From Nautilia sp. PV-1 (lineage in GTDB: Bacteria > Campylobacterota > Campylobacteria > Campylobacterales > Nautiliaceae), in the NCBI RefSeq assembly GCF_004006315.1, contig NZ_CP026530.1:734501-798500 (forward strand): a stretch of DNA of 64,000 nucleotides, in the 5' to 3' direction. Made by a program: the position numbers and the translations under genes. Below, piece after piece: positions 7,532 through 14,647 of the stretch (position 1 is the stretch's first letter; the number at the start of each line of letters is the position of its first letter). The notes under the pieces are model-generated. The model was not told where the DNA came from and searched no databases. It was given only the letters and a program-made list of their open reading frames with translations.

Positions 7532-8437
7532 ATGAAAGAGATAAATATAAACGAACTGCAAAATCCGGAATACGTACTTGTCGGGAATAAAAAGATGCCT
7601 CTTAACGATCTTATAAACGAATATGTCGATTTAAAAAAAGTAAATAAAAAAGCTATAAGAAAATATTTACAGGAGCAGGAATTAAAGCCTTACCAGGCCG
7701 AGCTGATTAAAATGCAAAAATATCTTGAAGACAATCAAAAAAGAATGGTTGTTCTTTTTGAAGGAAGAGACGCGGCAGGCAAGGGCGGAACCATAAGAAG
7801 AATAGTCAGATATATGAATGAAAAACACTACAGAGTCGTGGCACTCGGAAAGCCGAGCGACGTGCAGAAAACACAATGGTATTTCCAGAGATACGTAGAA
7901 CAGCTGCCTCACGGAGGAGAAGTGGTGCTGTTTGACAGAAGCTGGTACAACAGGGCGATGGTGGAACCTGTTTTCGGGTTTTGCACTCCTGAGCAGTATG
8001 AAACGTTCATGCAGGAAGTCCCTATGTTTGAAAAATCTCTTGTAATGGAAGGGTCTATTCTGGTTAAAATTTATCTTTCTATTTCAAAAGAGGAACAGGC
8101 AAGAAGATTTGACAAAAGAAGAAGGGATCCTTTAAGACAGTGGAAACTCAGCGAAATAGACCTGCAGGCACAGGATAAATGGGATGAGTTTACAGAAATG
8201 AAATATAAAATGCTAAAAGCCACCCATACGCATTTCGCTCCTTGGACTGTAATAAGAAGCGACAACAAACATTTAGCCCGTCTTAACGCTATGAAAGTTA
8301 TTTTAAATGCGGTGGACTACCCTGACAGAAACGAAGAACTTGATTACGTACCTGATGACGGAATAGTTGTCAGCGGCGCGAGGGAAATAGAAATTATGGA
8401 AGCCGACAGAATAAGAAGCGGTAAATTCGTTAGTTAA
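7532..8437 (+). CDS. ppk2: Polyphosphate kinase 2 (PPK2), first copy
   Basis: A 301-residue cytosolic enzyme that transfers phosphate between polyphosphate and nucleotides, usually making GTP or ATP from the diphosphate. It has the Walker A loop EGRDAAGKGGTIRR near residue 80, the Walker B/lid region FDRSWYNRA near residue 135 and PVFGFCTPEQYE just after, all conserved in single-domain PPK2. A paralogue lies at 46540-47448. It is followed 19 bases later by trpD, whose own ribosome site suggests a loose operon. Nucleotide preference (class I, II or III) is not assigned. Confidence 0.93.
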   Translation: MKEININELQNPEYVLVGNKKMPLNDLINEYVDLKKVNKKAIRKYLQEQELKPYQAELIKMQKYLEDNQKRMVVLFEGRDAAGKGGTIRRIVRYMNEKHYRVVALGKPSDVQKTQWYFQRYVEQLPHGGEVVLFDRSWYNRAMVEPVFGFCTPEQYETFMQEVPMFEKSLVMEGSILVKIYLSISKEEQARRFDKRRRDPLRQWKLSEIDLQAQDKWDEFTEMKYKMLKATHTHFAPWTVIRSDNKHLARLNAMKVILNAVDYPDRNEELDYVPDDGIVVSGAREIEIMEADRIRSGKFVS

Positions 8438-8456
8438 TTTATTTTAAGGAGAGTTG

Positions 8457-9440
8457 ATGATTTACAGTGAAGCAAGAGAGAAATTTGAAAAGCTTTTTAA
8501 TAATGAATTAAGCGAGGAAGAAGCGAAAAATCTTCTTGTAAGTTTATACGAAAAAGGTGAAGAGGCAGCTGAGATTGCGGCGGCGGCGGATGTAATGAGG
8601 GAACACAGCATTAAACTTCCGGTAAGCGAAGAGCATAGGGAGAAATTAATAGACGTAGTCGGAACGGGAGGAGACAAATCCAACAGCTTTAATATATCAT
8701 CCACAACGGCTTTATTATTAGCGGCGGCAGGGAGCTATGTCGCTAAACACGGAAACAGAAGCATAACTTCCAAGTCAGGAAGCGCCGACATGCTTGAAGC
8801 TCTCGGAATCAATCTGAATTTGAGCCCGGAAAATCAGGTGAAAATGTTAGAAGAGGTCGGATTTACGTTTATATTTGCGATTAACCATCATCCTGCAATG
8901 AAATATATTATGCCGATAAGAAAATCCCTGCCTCACAGAACAATATTCAATATTTTAGGTCCGCTGACCAATCCTGCAGGGGCCAGAAAATATCTTTTAG
9001 GCGTTTTTTCACCGGATTTTGTTGAAAAAATCGCAGCGGCGCTCAGTTTGATGGACGTAAAAAGCGCTATGGTCGTAAGCTCTTTAGACGGAATGGATGA
9101 AATAAGCGTGGAAGAACCTACAAAAGCCGTTTATTATAACGGTATCATTCTTAAAGGCTTGCTTATCAGACCGGAAAGTTTCGGTCTTAAAGGCAGGAAA
9201 GAAAATCTTATAGGAGGAGACGCCCCGGAAAATGCGAAGATCACCAGAGGAATATTAAGCGGTGAGATAAAAGACGACAAAAGAAAAGCCGTACTGTTAA
9301 ACGCCGCAGCGGCATTATATGTAGACGGCAAGGTTAATTCGATGGAAGACGGTACAGCTATGGCCGCTGAGGTTATAGACAGCGGAAAAGCGTTGAAACA
9401 TCTTGAAAAAATTATTGAAATCAGCAATAAACTGAATTGA
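8457..9440 (+). CDS. trpD: Anthranilate phosphoribosyltransferase
   Basis: Second step of tryptophan synthesis: anthranilate plus PRPP gives phosphoribosyl anthranilate. The PRPP-binding motif GTGGDKSNSFN (near residue 70), KHGNRSITSKSGSAD (near 98) and NILGPLTNP are intact; 327 residues is normal. I choose ATG 8457, four bases after AAGGAGAG, over the in-frame TTG at 8454. No other trp genes are in the window, so the pathway is dispersed or split. It is followed by tsaE after a block of 7-base repeats. Confidence 0.95.
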   Translation: MIYSEAREKFEKLFNNELSEEEAKNLLVSLYEKGEEAAEIAAAADVMREHSIKLPVSEEHREKLIDVVGTGGDKSNSFNISSTTALLLAAAGSYVAKHGNRSITSKSGSADMLEALGINLNLSPENQVKMLEEVGFTFIFAINHHPAMKYIMPIRKSLPHRTIFNILGPLTNPAGARKYLLGVFSPDFVEKIAAALSLMDVKSAMVVSSLDGMDEISVEEPTKAVYYNGIILKGLLIRPESFGLKGRKENLIGGDAPENAKITRGILSGEIKDDKRKAVLLNAAAALYVDGKVNSMEDGTAMAAEVIDSGKALKHLEKIIEISNKLN

Positions 9441-9471
9441 AAATGGAGAGTTGAGAATTGAGAATAGAGGT
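9437..9471 (+). repeat. 7-base repeat array supplying the tsaE ribosome site and start
   Basis: Five in-register heptads: TTGAAAA, TGGAGAG, TTGAGAA, TTGAGAA, TAGAGGT. The second holds the Shine-Dalgarno GGAG and the fourth begins with the TTG start codon of tsaE. The first overlaps the trpD stop codon. Related arrays occur at 31148-31182 and 42612-42632. Confidence 0.65.
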
Positions 9472-9859
9472 AAACAGTTTAGAAGATTTGAATAAAGTTA
9501 CGGAATGTATAAAAAAGAGCGGTAAAAATATTGTAATCCTCAGCGGAACGCTCGGAAGCGGAAAAACAACGCTTGTTAAGGAGTTTGTAAAGAACGAAGG
9601 GTTAAACGACACTGTTACATCTCCTACATTCGCTATTCAGAATATATACGCCGACACTGTATACCATTATGATTTGTATAACAAGGGAAGCGGGGAGTTT
9701 TTGGCTCTCGGGATGCTTGAAGAGCTGGAAAAAGACGGATGGCATTTTCTGGAATGGGGAGAAGGGCTTGAAGAAGTTTTAAAAACTTACGGACTTGATT
9801 ATTTGAAAATAAAAATTACGATAGACGGTAATAAAAGGGTATATGAATGTCTAAATTAG
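9458..9859 (+). CDS. tsaE: tRNA threonylcarbamoyladenosine biosynthesis ATPase TsaE
   Basis: A 133-residue P-loop ATPase that works with TsaB and TsaD to install t6A37 on ANN-decoding tRNAs. Visible motifs are the Walker A GTLGSGKTTLVKEF near residue 30, TSPTFAI, and HYDLYN with the essential Asp. The start is TTG 9458, nine bases after a GGAG in the heptad repeat. The 3' end overlaps the lptB start by 13 bases. The order tsaE-lptB-rpoN matches Campylobacter. Confidence 0.92.
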   Translation: MRIEVNSLEDLNKVTECIKKSGKNIVILSGTLGSGKTTLVKEFVKNEGLNDTVTSPTFAIQNIYADTVYHYDLYNKGSGEFLALGMLEELEKDGWHFLEWGEGLEEVLKTYGLDYLKIKITIDGNKRVYECLN

Positions 9860-10566
9860 TTGCGGAAAATTTAAAAAAAGCATTTAAAAAAACACTTATA
9901 ATAAAAGGAGTTTCCCTAAATGTAAGAAGAGGGGAAGTTGTAGGACTGCTTGGTCCGAACGGTGCAGGGAAAACGACTTCGTTTTATCTTATCTGCGGTC
10001 TTTTACAGCCTGATGAGGGCAGGGTTCTGATGGACGGGAAAGATATTACGAAACTGCCTCTGCATAAAAAAGCGAGGCTCGGTATAGGATATCTGCCTCA
10101 GGAGAGTTCGGTATTCAGGGATTTAAGTGTTGAGGACAATCTTTATATAGTGGCCGAACAGTATTATGATAAGAAAACTCAAAACGAAATAGTTGAAGAT
10201 CTGCTTGAAAAATTCAATATTGAGCCTATAAGAAAAAGAAAAGGAATAAATCTCAGCGGAGGGGAAAGAAGAAGGGTTGAGATTGCCAGAGCGCTTGTAC
10301 CCAAACCTAAATTTCTGTTTTTGGACGAACCGTTTGCCGGTGTCGACCCCGTAAACGTTAATGATATTAAAAATCTCGTAGAACTGCTGGCTAAAGAAAA
10401 TATCGGTGTAATTATCACCGATCATAACGTCAGAGAAACCCTTTCCATATGCCACAGGGCATATGTATTAAAAGACGGTATGATTTTAACACACGGAGAC
10501 GCCGAACATATCGTTAATCATCCGGAAGTAAAAAAATCTTATTTGGGGGAAGATTTTAAACTATGA
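9847..10566 (+). CDS. lptB: LPS export ABC transporter ATPase LptB
   Basis: Cytosolic ATPase of the LptB2FG complex that extracts lipopolysaccharide from the inner membrane. The 239-residue protein has Walker A (GPNGAGKTTS) near residue 38, the Q-loop in GYLPQESSVFRDLSVEDN, the signature LSGGERRRVEIARAL, Walker B FLFLDEPFAGVDP and the switch His in ITDHNVRET, all near-diagnostic for LptB. It overlaps tsaE and rpoN at its two ends, so the three are translationally coupled. Confidence 0.95.
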   Translation: MSKLVAENLKKAFKKTLIIKGVSLNVRRGEVVGLLGPNGAGKTTSFYLICGLLQPDEGRVLMDGKDITKLPLHKKARLGIGYLPQESSVFRDLSVEDNLYIVAEQYYDKKTQNEIVEDLLEKFNIEPIRKRKGINLSGGERRRVEIARALVPKPKFLFLDEPFAGVDPVNVNDIKNLVELLAKENIGVIITDHNVRETLSICHRAYVLKDGMILTHGDAEHIVNHPEVKKSYLGEDFKL

Positions 10567-11795
10567 AGTTAAAGACAAAAGTAACAAACAAACTTTCCAC
10601 AAAACTTCTCGGTTTTTTGCCTATACTAAAAGCCGGTGTTGACGAGCTTTTTGAAGAAATAAAAGAAATAAGCAAAGAAAATCCGTATATTGAAGTCAGA
10701 AATAAAAGATTTGTTACCGTCAGTAATTTGAAAAACGCAAACGCCGATGAAATAGAAGCTTTGACACTCAGTGAAGAAACGCTGTATGAAGCGCTGCTTA
10801 AACAGATTGAAGAATCCAATCTTTTTCCGACCGAAAAATCGAAAAAAATTGCGTATGAAATTATAGAAGACATTAACAGCGAAGGGTTTTTTGAAGGGGA
10901 TGAGAAGGAAATAGCAAAAAGGCTCGGTGTCGACAGTGAGAAGGTCAGAAAAATCAGAGAAAGATTTATGTATCTAAACCCCGCAGGCGTCGGAGCAAAG
11001 GATTTAAAAGAAAGCATGTATTTTCAGCTTCAAAACATTGATATGCCTGAAGACGTTTACAAACTGGCAACAGAGATGATAATGTATCTTGAAAGAATAG
11101 ACAAATTTACAGAGGAGCCTAAATATCAAGAAGCCATGAAAATTATCAAACAGCTCAAAGTCGTTCCGGCCATGGAGTATATTAAAGATGAGGAAATAAT
11201 ACCTGAAATTATAGTTTTAAATATTGACGGGGAGCTGGAAATAAGAATAAACGACGAGCATTATCCGGAAATAAACGTAAAAGATCCGGAAAATAAAAAC
11301 AGTTTTTCAAAAGAAAAGTTTAAAGAAGCGAGAAATATAATAGATGCGCTTGAAATGAGAAAAGCCACTCTTAAAAAAATAGCTCTTATGATAGTGGAGC
11401 TTCAGTATGAGTTTTTTCAGGGCGGGATTATAAAACCTATGAAAATTAAAGACCTCGCAGATGAGCTTGAATATGCGCCTTCTACGATAAGCAGGGCGAT
11501 TTCAAATAAATATCTTCTTTGTGACAGAGGTATAATTCCTTTAAAAAACTTTTTCTCGGTAGCACTTGACGAAGATACTTCTTCCAATCAGATTAAAGAA
11601 GAAATAAAAAGCCTTATAAAAAACGAAGACAAAAACAAACCTTTAAGCGATGATAAACTAACTGAAATTATTAATCAGAAATATAATTTGAACCTCGTAA
11701 GACGTACGATATCCAAATACAGGGATCAGCTTAAAATCCCGACAAGCAGGGAAAGAAAAAGAATTTATAAAGTCGGAGGCGAAATAAGCTTTTAA
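10563..11795 (+). CDS. rpoN: RNA polymerase sigma-54 factor RpoN
   Basis: Alternative sigma factor that needs an enhancer-binding ATPase; in Campylobacterota it drives mid-class flagellar genes. The 410-residue protein has the activator-interacting region at the N-terminus (LGFLPILKAGVDELFEEIKE), a core-binding middle, the helix-turn-helix YAPSTISRAISNK and a C-terminal RpoN box RRTISKYRDQL. The N-terminal region is less glutamine-rich than the enterobacterial form. Its start overlaps the lptB stop. A matching GGAA-N6-TTGCTT promoter lies at 58338, before the second fliW. Confidence 0.95.
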   Translation: MKLKTKVTNKLSTKLLGFLPILKAGVDELFEEIKEISKENPYIEVRNKRFVTVSNLKNANADEIEALTLSEETLYEALLKQIEESNLFPTEKSKKIAYEIIEDINSEGFFEGDEKEIAKRLGVDSEKVRKIRERFMYLNPAGVGAKDLKESMYFQLQNIDMPEDVYKLATEMIMYLERIDKFTEEPKYQEAMKIIKQLKVVPAMEYIKDEEIIPEIIVLNIDGELEIRINDEHYPEINVKDPENKNSFSKEKFKEARNIIDALEMRKATLKKIALMIVELQYEFFQGGIIKPMKIKDLADELEYAPSTISRAISNKYLLCDRGIIPLKNFFSVALDEDTSSNQIKEEIKSLIKNEDKNKPLSDDKLTEIINQKYNLNLVRRTISKYRDQLKIPTSRERKRIYKVGGEISF

Positions 11796-12211
11796 TCTTC
11801 GTTTCTAATTATAAGACTTGCTGGAAGGTTCAGTTTTTTGATAATTTCTTCTTCTTTTTTTCTCATTTCTCCATTGTCTGTTTCGTGGTCGTATCCCAAA
11901 AGGTGTAAAAGTCCGTGTAAAAAAAGCAGTTTGATTTCATCATCTGTGTCATGACCGAACTCTTCTGCGCCTTTTTTTGCCGTGTCTATTGAAATTACAA
12001 TACTGCCAAGCGGCATACCAGGCATATCTTCAAGAGGAAAGCTGAGTACGTCCGTTGCTTTGTCCTTGTTTCTGAACTGTCTGTTTATTTCTTTTATTTC
12101 TTCATCGTCTGTTAAAATAAGCTCTATATCTCTGTCTGTGAGCAAATTGTAAATATCGTTTAGTTTATTTGTATCAAATTCGTAAGACGTTCTATTGTCG
12201 AAATCTATCAT
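11792..12211 (-). CDS. ybeY: Endoribonuclease YbeY (16S rRNA maturation)
   Basis: A 139-residue zinc metallohydrolase needed for 16S rRNA 3'-end processing and ribosome quality control. The diagnostic metal motif HGLLHLLGYDHE (three His) lies near residue 105, preceded by the conserved Asn-Arg-Gln-Phe-Arg and DVLSFPLE segments. The start ATG 12211 has AAGGAG six bases before it. It is convergent with rpoN, and the two stop codons overlap by four bases, so no room remains for a separate terminator. Confidence 0.93.
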   Translation of the reverse strand: MIDFDNRTSYEFDTNKLNDIYNLLTDRDIELILTDDEEIKEINRQFRNKDKATDVLSFPLEDMPGMPLGSIVISIDTAKKGAEEFGHDTDDEIKLLFLHGLLHLLGYDHETDNGEMRKKEEEIIKKLNLPASLIIRNED

Positions 12212-12260
12212 TAAGGAGCCTTTTTTAGTAAAATTATAATAAAAAATTATTGATTAAAAA

Positions 12261-12364
12261 TTTTCATAAGAATTATTTTTTCAAACGGCTTCACTACGGT
12301 ACCCGAAATCATAGATTTCGACCGTAACGTTGCAGATATTTTCTCAAAATAATTTTATGCAAAA
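12261..12364. repeat. Long imperfect inverted repeat upstream of queC
   Basis: A roughly 104-base imperfect palindrome. The inner part is strong: TACGGT (12295-12300), a three-base bulge, CGAAATC (12304-12310), loop ATA, GATTTCG (12314-12320), ACCGTA (12321-12326). The outer arms are also complementary with mismatches: TTTTCATAAGAATTATTTT on the left against the reverse complement of AAAATAATTTTATGCAAAA on the right. It fills the ybeY-queC gap. It could be a small mobile (MITE-like) repeat or a structured queC leader; no T-run follows, so it is not a classical terminator. Confidence 0.6.
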
Positions 12365-12382
12365 TTCAAGAAAAGGCGGCAA

Positions 12383-13051
12383 ATGAAAAAAGCGGTAGTC
12401 ATATTAAGCGGCGGTATGGATTCAACGACTGCGGCGTTTATAGCAAAAAGCGAAGGTTACGAGATAATTCCCGTGCACTTTAATTACGGGCAGAGAACCG
12501 AAAAAAGAGAGCTTAAAGCCTTTAACGACATATGTGATTATTTAAATCTGGATAACAGATATATAATCGATATACCGTTTTTTAAGCAGATAGGCGCCAG
12601 CGCTCTTGTGGATGAGAACATTGATGTTCCTGTTGACGGGGTCAAACCCGGTATTCCTGTAACATACGTGCCTTTTAGAAACGGTATTTTTCTTTCCATA
12701 GCAGCGGCAATAGCGGAGAAAGAAGGAGCAGACGCCATATATATCGGTGTAGTCGAAGAGGACTCCAGCGGGTATCCGGACTGCAGGGAAGATTTTATAC
12801 AAAATATGCAAAATGCTATTAATTCCGGAACAAAACCCGAAACGAAAATAGAAATAAAAACGCCTCTTGTGCATCTTAAAAAAGAAGATATTGTAAAAAC
12901 CGCAATAGAATACGGAGTGCCTCTGAATCTTACCTGGAGCTGTTATAAATACGAAGACGAAGCATGCGGGGTGTGCGACAGCTGCAGACTCAGGCTCAAA
13001 GGATTTGAAAAAGCCGGAAGCAAAGACCCTATACCTTATAAAACAAAATAA
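12383..13051 (+). CDS. queC: 7-cyano-7-deazaguanine (preQ0) synthase QueC
   Basis: ATP-dependent enzyme that turns 7-carboxy-7-deazaguanine into preQ0 on the way to queuosine in tRNA. The 222-residue protein starts with the PP-loop SGGMDSTTAA (residue 9 on) and ends with the zinc-binding cysteines SCYKYEDEACGVCDSC. Start ATG 12383 follows AAGGCGG. A large inverted repeat sits just upstream; it does not look like a preQ1 riboswitch aptamer. argB follows 25 bases later with its own ribosome site. Confidence 0.95.
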   Translation: MKKAVVILSGGMDSTTAAFIAKSEGYEIIPVHFNYGQRTEKRELKAFNDICDYLNLDNRYIIDIPFFKQIGASALVDENIDVPVDGVKPGIPVTYVPFRNGIFLSIAAAIAEKEGADAIYIGVVEEDSSGYPDCREDFIQNMQNAINSGTKPETKIEIKTPLVHLKKEDIVKTAIEYGVPLNLTWSCYKYEDEACGVCDSCRLRLKGFEKAGSKDPIPYKTK

Positions 13052-13076
13052 TAAAAACAGTGTAAAAAGGAGAATT

Positions 13077-13919
13077 ATGCAAAAGAAAATAGAAACCGTA
13101 AAAACACTGCTTGACTCGCTCCCGTTTATCAGAAAGTTTTACGGAAAAACAATCGTGATTAAATACGGAGGAGCCGCTCAGATAGATGAAAAGTTGAAAG
13201 AATCGTTTGCAATAGACATTCTTATGCTTTATATGGTAGGTATAAAACCCGTAATAGTTCATGGAGGTGGGAAAAGAATTACAGAAATTTTAACGGCTCT
13301 TAATGTTAAAACAGAATTTAAAGACGGCGTAAGGGTTACTACGGCCGAATCTATAAAAATAGCGGAAATGGTTTTAAGCGGAGAGATAAATAAAGAGATT
13401 GTAAATATGCTTAACCAGCACGGTGCAAAAGCCATAGGAATCAACGGTAAGGATATGAGTTTTATGAAAGCAAAATCGCTTGTAGGCTATACCGGTGAAA
13501 TTACATCAATAGACGGCGTTTTTGTAAATAAACTTTTAAGCGAAAACCTTATACCTGTAATCGCGCCTATTGCAGCGGGAGACAGCGCCACACATCCGGG
13601 ATATAATATAAACGCCGATACCGCCGCAAGTGAGATAGCCGCTGCCATCGATGCAAAAAGGGTTATCTTTTTAACGGATACTCCGGGCGTTCTGGATAAA
13701 GATAAAAACTTAATAAGCTCTTTAAAAAAAGACGAAATAGAAAAACTGAAAAAAGACGGCACTATAGCCGGGGGAATGATACCTAAAGTTGACGCCGCCC
13801 TTAAAGCGGTGGAAAGAGGCGTTGAAAAAGCGCATATAATTGACGGAAGAATTGAACATTCAATACTTCTCGAATTATTGACAAGCGAAGGTATAGGTAC
13901 TGAAATCAAGGAAAACTGA
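13077..13919 (+). CDS. argB: Acetylglutamate kinase
   Basis: Second step of arginine synthesis, phosphorylating N-acetylglutamate. I start at ATG 13077 after AAAAAGGAG, giving 280 residues; a longer frame beginning inside queC has no support. Motifs of the amino-acid kinase fold are visible: IKYGGAAQ, VIVHGGGKRI, the NINADTAASEIAAA nucleotide site and LTDTPGVLDKD. Its TGA stop overlaps the ATG of the decayed antiporter that follows, so that remnant was once coupled to argB. Confidence 0.95.
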   Translation: MQKKIETVKTLLDSLPFIRKFYGKTIVIKYGGAAQIDEKLKESFAIDILMLYMVGIKPVIVHGGGKRITEILTALNVKTEFKDGVRVTTAESIKIAEMVLSGEINKEIVNMLNQHGAKAIGINGKDMSFMKAKSLVGYTGEITSIDGVFVNKLLSENLIPVIAPIAAGDSATHPGYNINADTAASEIAAAIDAKRVIFLTDTPGVLDKDKNLISSLKKDEIEKLKKDGTIAGGMIPKVDAALKAVERGVEKAHIIDGRIEHSILLELLTSEGIGTEIKEN

Positions 13920-14216
13920 TGCATTACATATGGACCGAGCTTTTTTTACTTTTTTTGACGGTGTTTGCAACGAAAATAACAGCTAAAAAACAAACAGCGT
14001 TGATGTTTTGTGGTTTATAATTTTCGAAGCGGTGCTTGGAAATCTCAGTCTTTTCAGCAGGGATCACAGATTAGAGTTTCTGGGTGAGAGAGGTATAGTT
14101 TTGGTAATGTTTGCTCTGGGATTTGAAGAAAATCTGAGCAATTTTTTAAAAGGTGTAAAAAAACCTGGGGAATAGCGGTTATCGGAGCGATTTTTCCTTT
14201 CATTATGTTAAAATAA
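13919..14216 (+). pseudogene. Decayed N-terminal remnant of a NapA/KefB-type cation:proton antiporter
   Basis: Reading across two frameshifts restores about 100 residues of an antiporter N-terminus: MHYIWTELFLLFLTVFATKI, then VDVLWFIIFEAVLGNLSLFS, GERGIVLVMFALGFEENLSN and WGIAVIGAIFPF. Each break is explained by loss of one A in an A-run: A6 at 13985-13990 and A7 at 14157-14163. The rest of a gene normally near 390 codons is missing, and the frame stops at TAA 14214. The ATG overlaps the argB stop. Two frameshifts plus a large 3' deletion make a dead gene far more likely than phase variation. Confidence 0.8.
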
Positions 14217-14239
14217 ACCAAAATCTAAAAGGAGAGAGT

Positions 14240-14602
14240 ATGAAGTTTAAAGTAAAAAAGCCTATTCCGGGATTTGAAAACGTTGAAGAAGTGGAACTTT
14301 CCAAAGTTGACGACACTATAGCTGTATTGAAAGACGGAGAGGGAAGAGTTCTTTTTTCTTTGATTAATCCTTTTGCCCTGAGAGAGTATTCGTTTGATGT
14401 GCCTTCAGATGTAAAAGCCCTGCTGAATATAAACGAAAATTCTAAAATAGAAGTTTATAACAATATCGTAATGAAAGAGCCTGTTACCGAATCTATAGTT
14501 AATTTTAAAGCGCCTTTTTTATTCAATCTAGACAATCAGACCTGTGCTCAGGTTATTTTAGAAAATGAAACTTTTGAAAAAATGGGAGAATTTTTAAATT
14601 AA
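14240..14602 (+). CDS. fliW: Flagellar assembly factor FliW, first copy
   Basis: A 120-residue cytosolic protein of the FliW family, which binds flagellin and antagonises CsrA to couple flagellin translation to assembly. The family pattern is clear: F-x-x-x-x-P-x-x-GFE near the start, FSLINPFALREY near residue 38, and the C-terminal VNFKAPFLFNLDNQTCAQVIL. Start ATG follows AAAAGGAGAGAG. A second copy lies at 58377-58754; two FliW paralogues are also known in Helicobacter. csrA and flagellin are not in the window. Confidence 0.92.
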   Translation: MKFKVKKPIPGFENVEEVELSKVDDTIAVLKDGEGRVLFSLINPFALREYSFDVPSDVKALLNINENSKIEVYNNIVMKEPVTESIVNFKAPFLFNLDNQTCAQVILENETFEKMGEFLN

Positions 14603-14611
14603 TTCTTCCTT

Positions 14612-14620
14612 TGCTACAAT
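14612..14620 (+). promoter_or_regulatory. Extended -10 promoter of the helicase gene
   Basis: TGCTACAAT, an extended -10 (TGn plus TACAAT), lies 28 bases before the helicase ATG, just after the fliW stop. There is no clear -35, as is usual for the housekeeping sigma factor of Campylobacterota. Confidence 0.55.
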
Positions 14621-14647
14621 TCCACTCCAAAACAATCTAAAGGACAT

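Noticed and set aside
12212-12382. preQ1 riboswitch upstream of queC
   Set aside because: The gap holds a long imperfect inverted repeat but not the short C-rich loop, A-rich tail pseudoknot expected of a preQ1-I aptamer. A covariance-model search would be decisive.
13005-13077. Longer argB reading frame beginning inside queC
   Set aside because: No ribosome site, and the added residues do not belong to acetylglutamate kinase; ATG 13077 has AAAAAGGAG.
13919-14216. Phase-variable antiporter switched by A-tract slippage
   Set aside because: The gene is also missing about three quarters of its length, so restoring the frame would not give a working protein.
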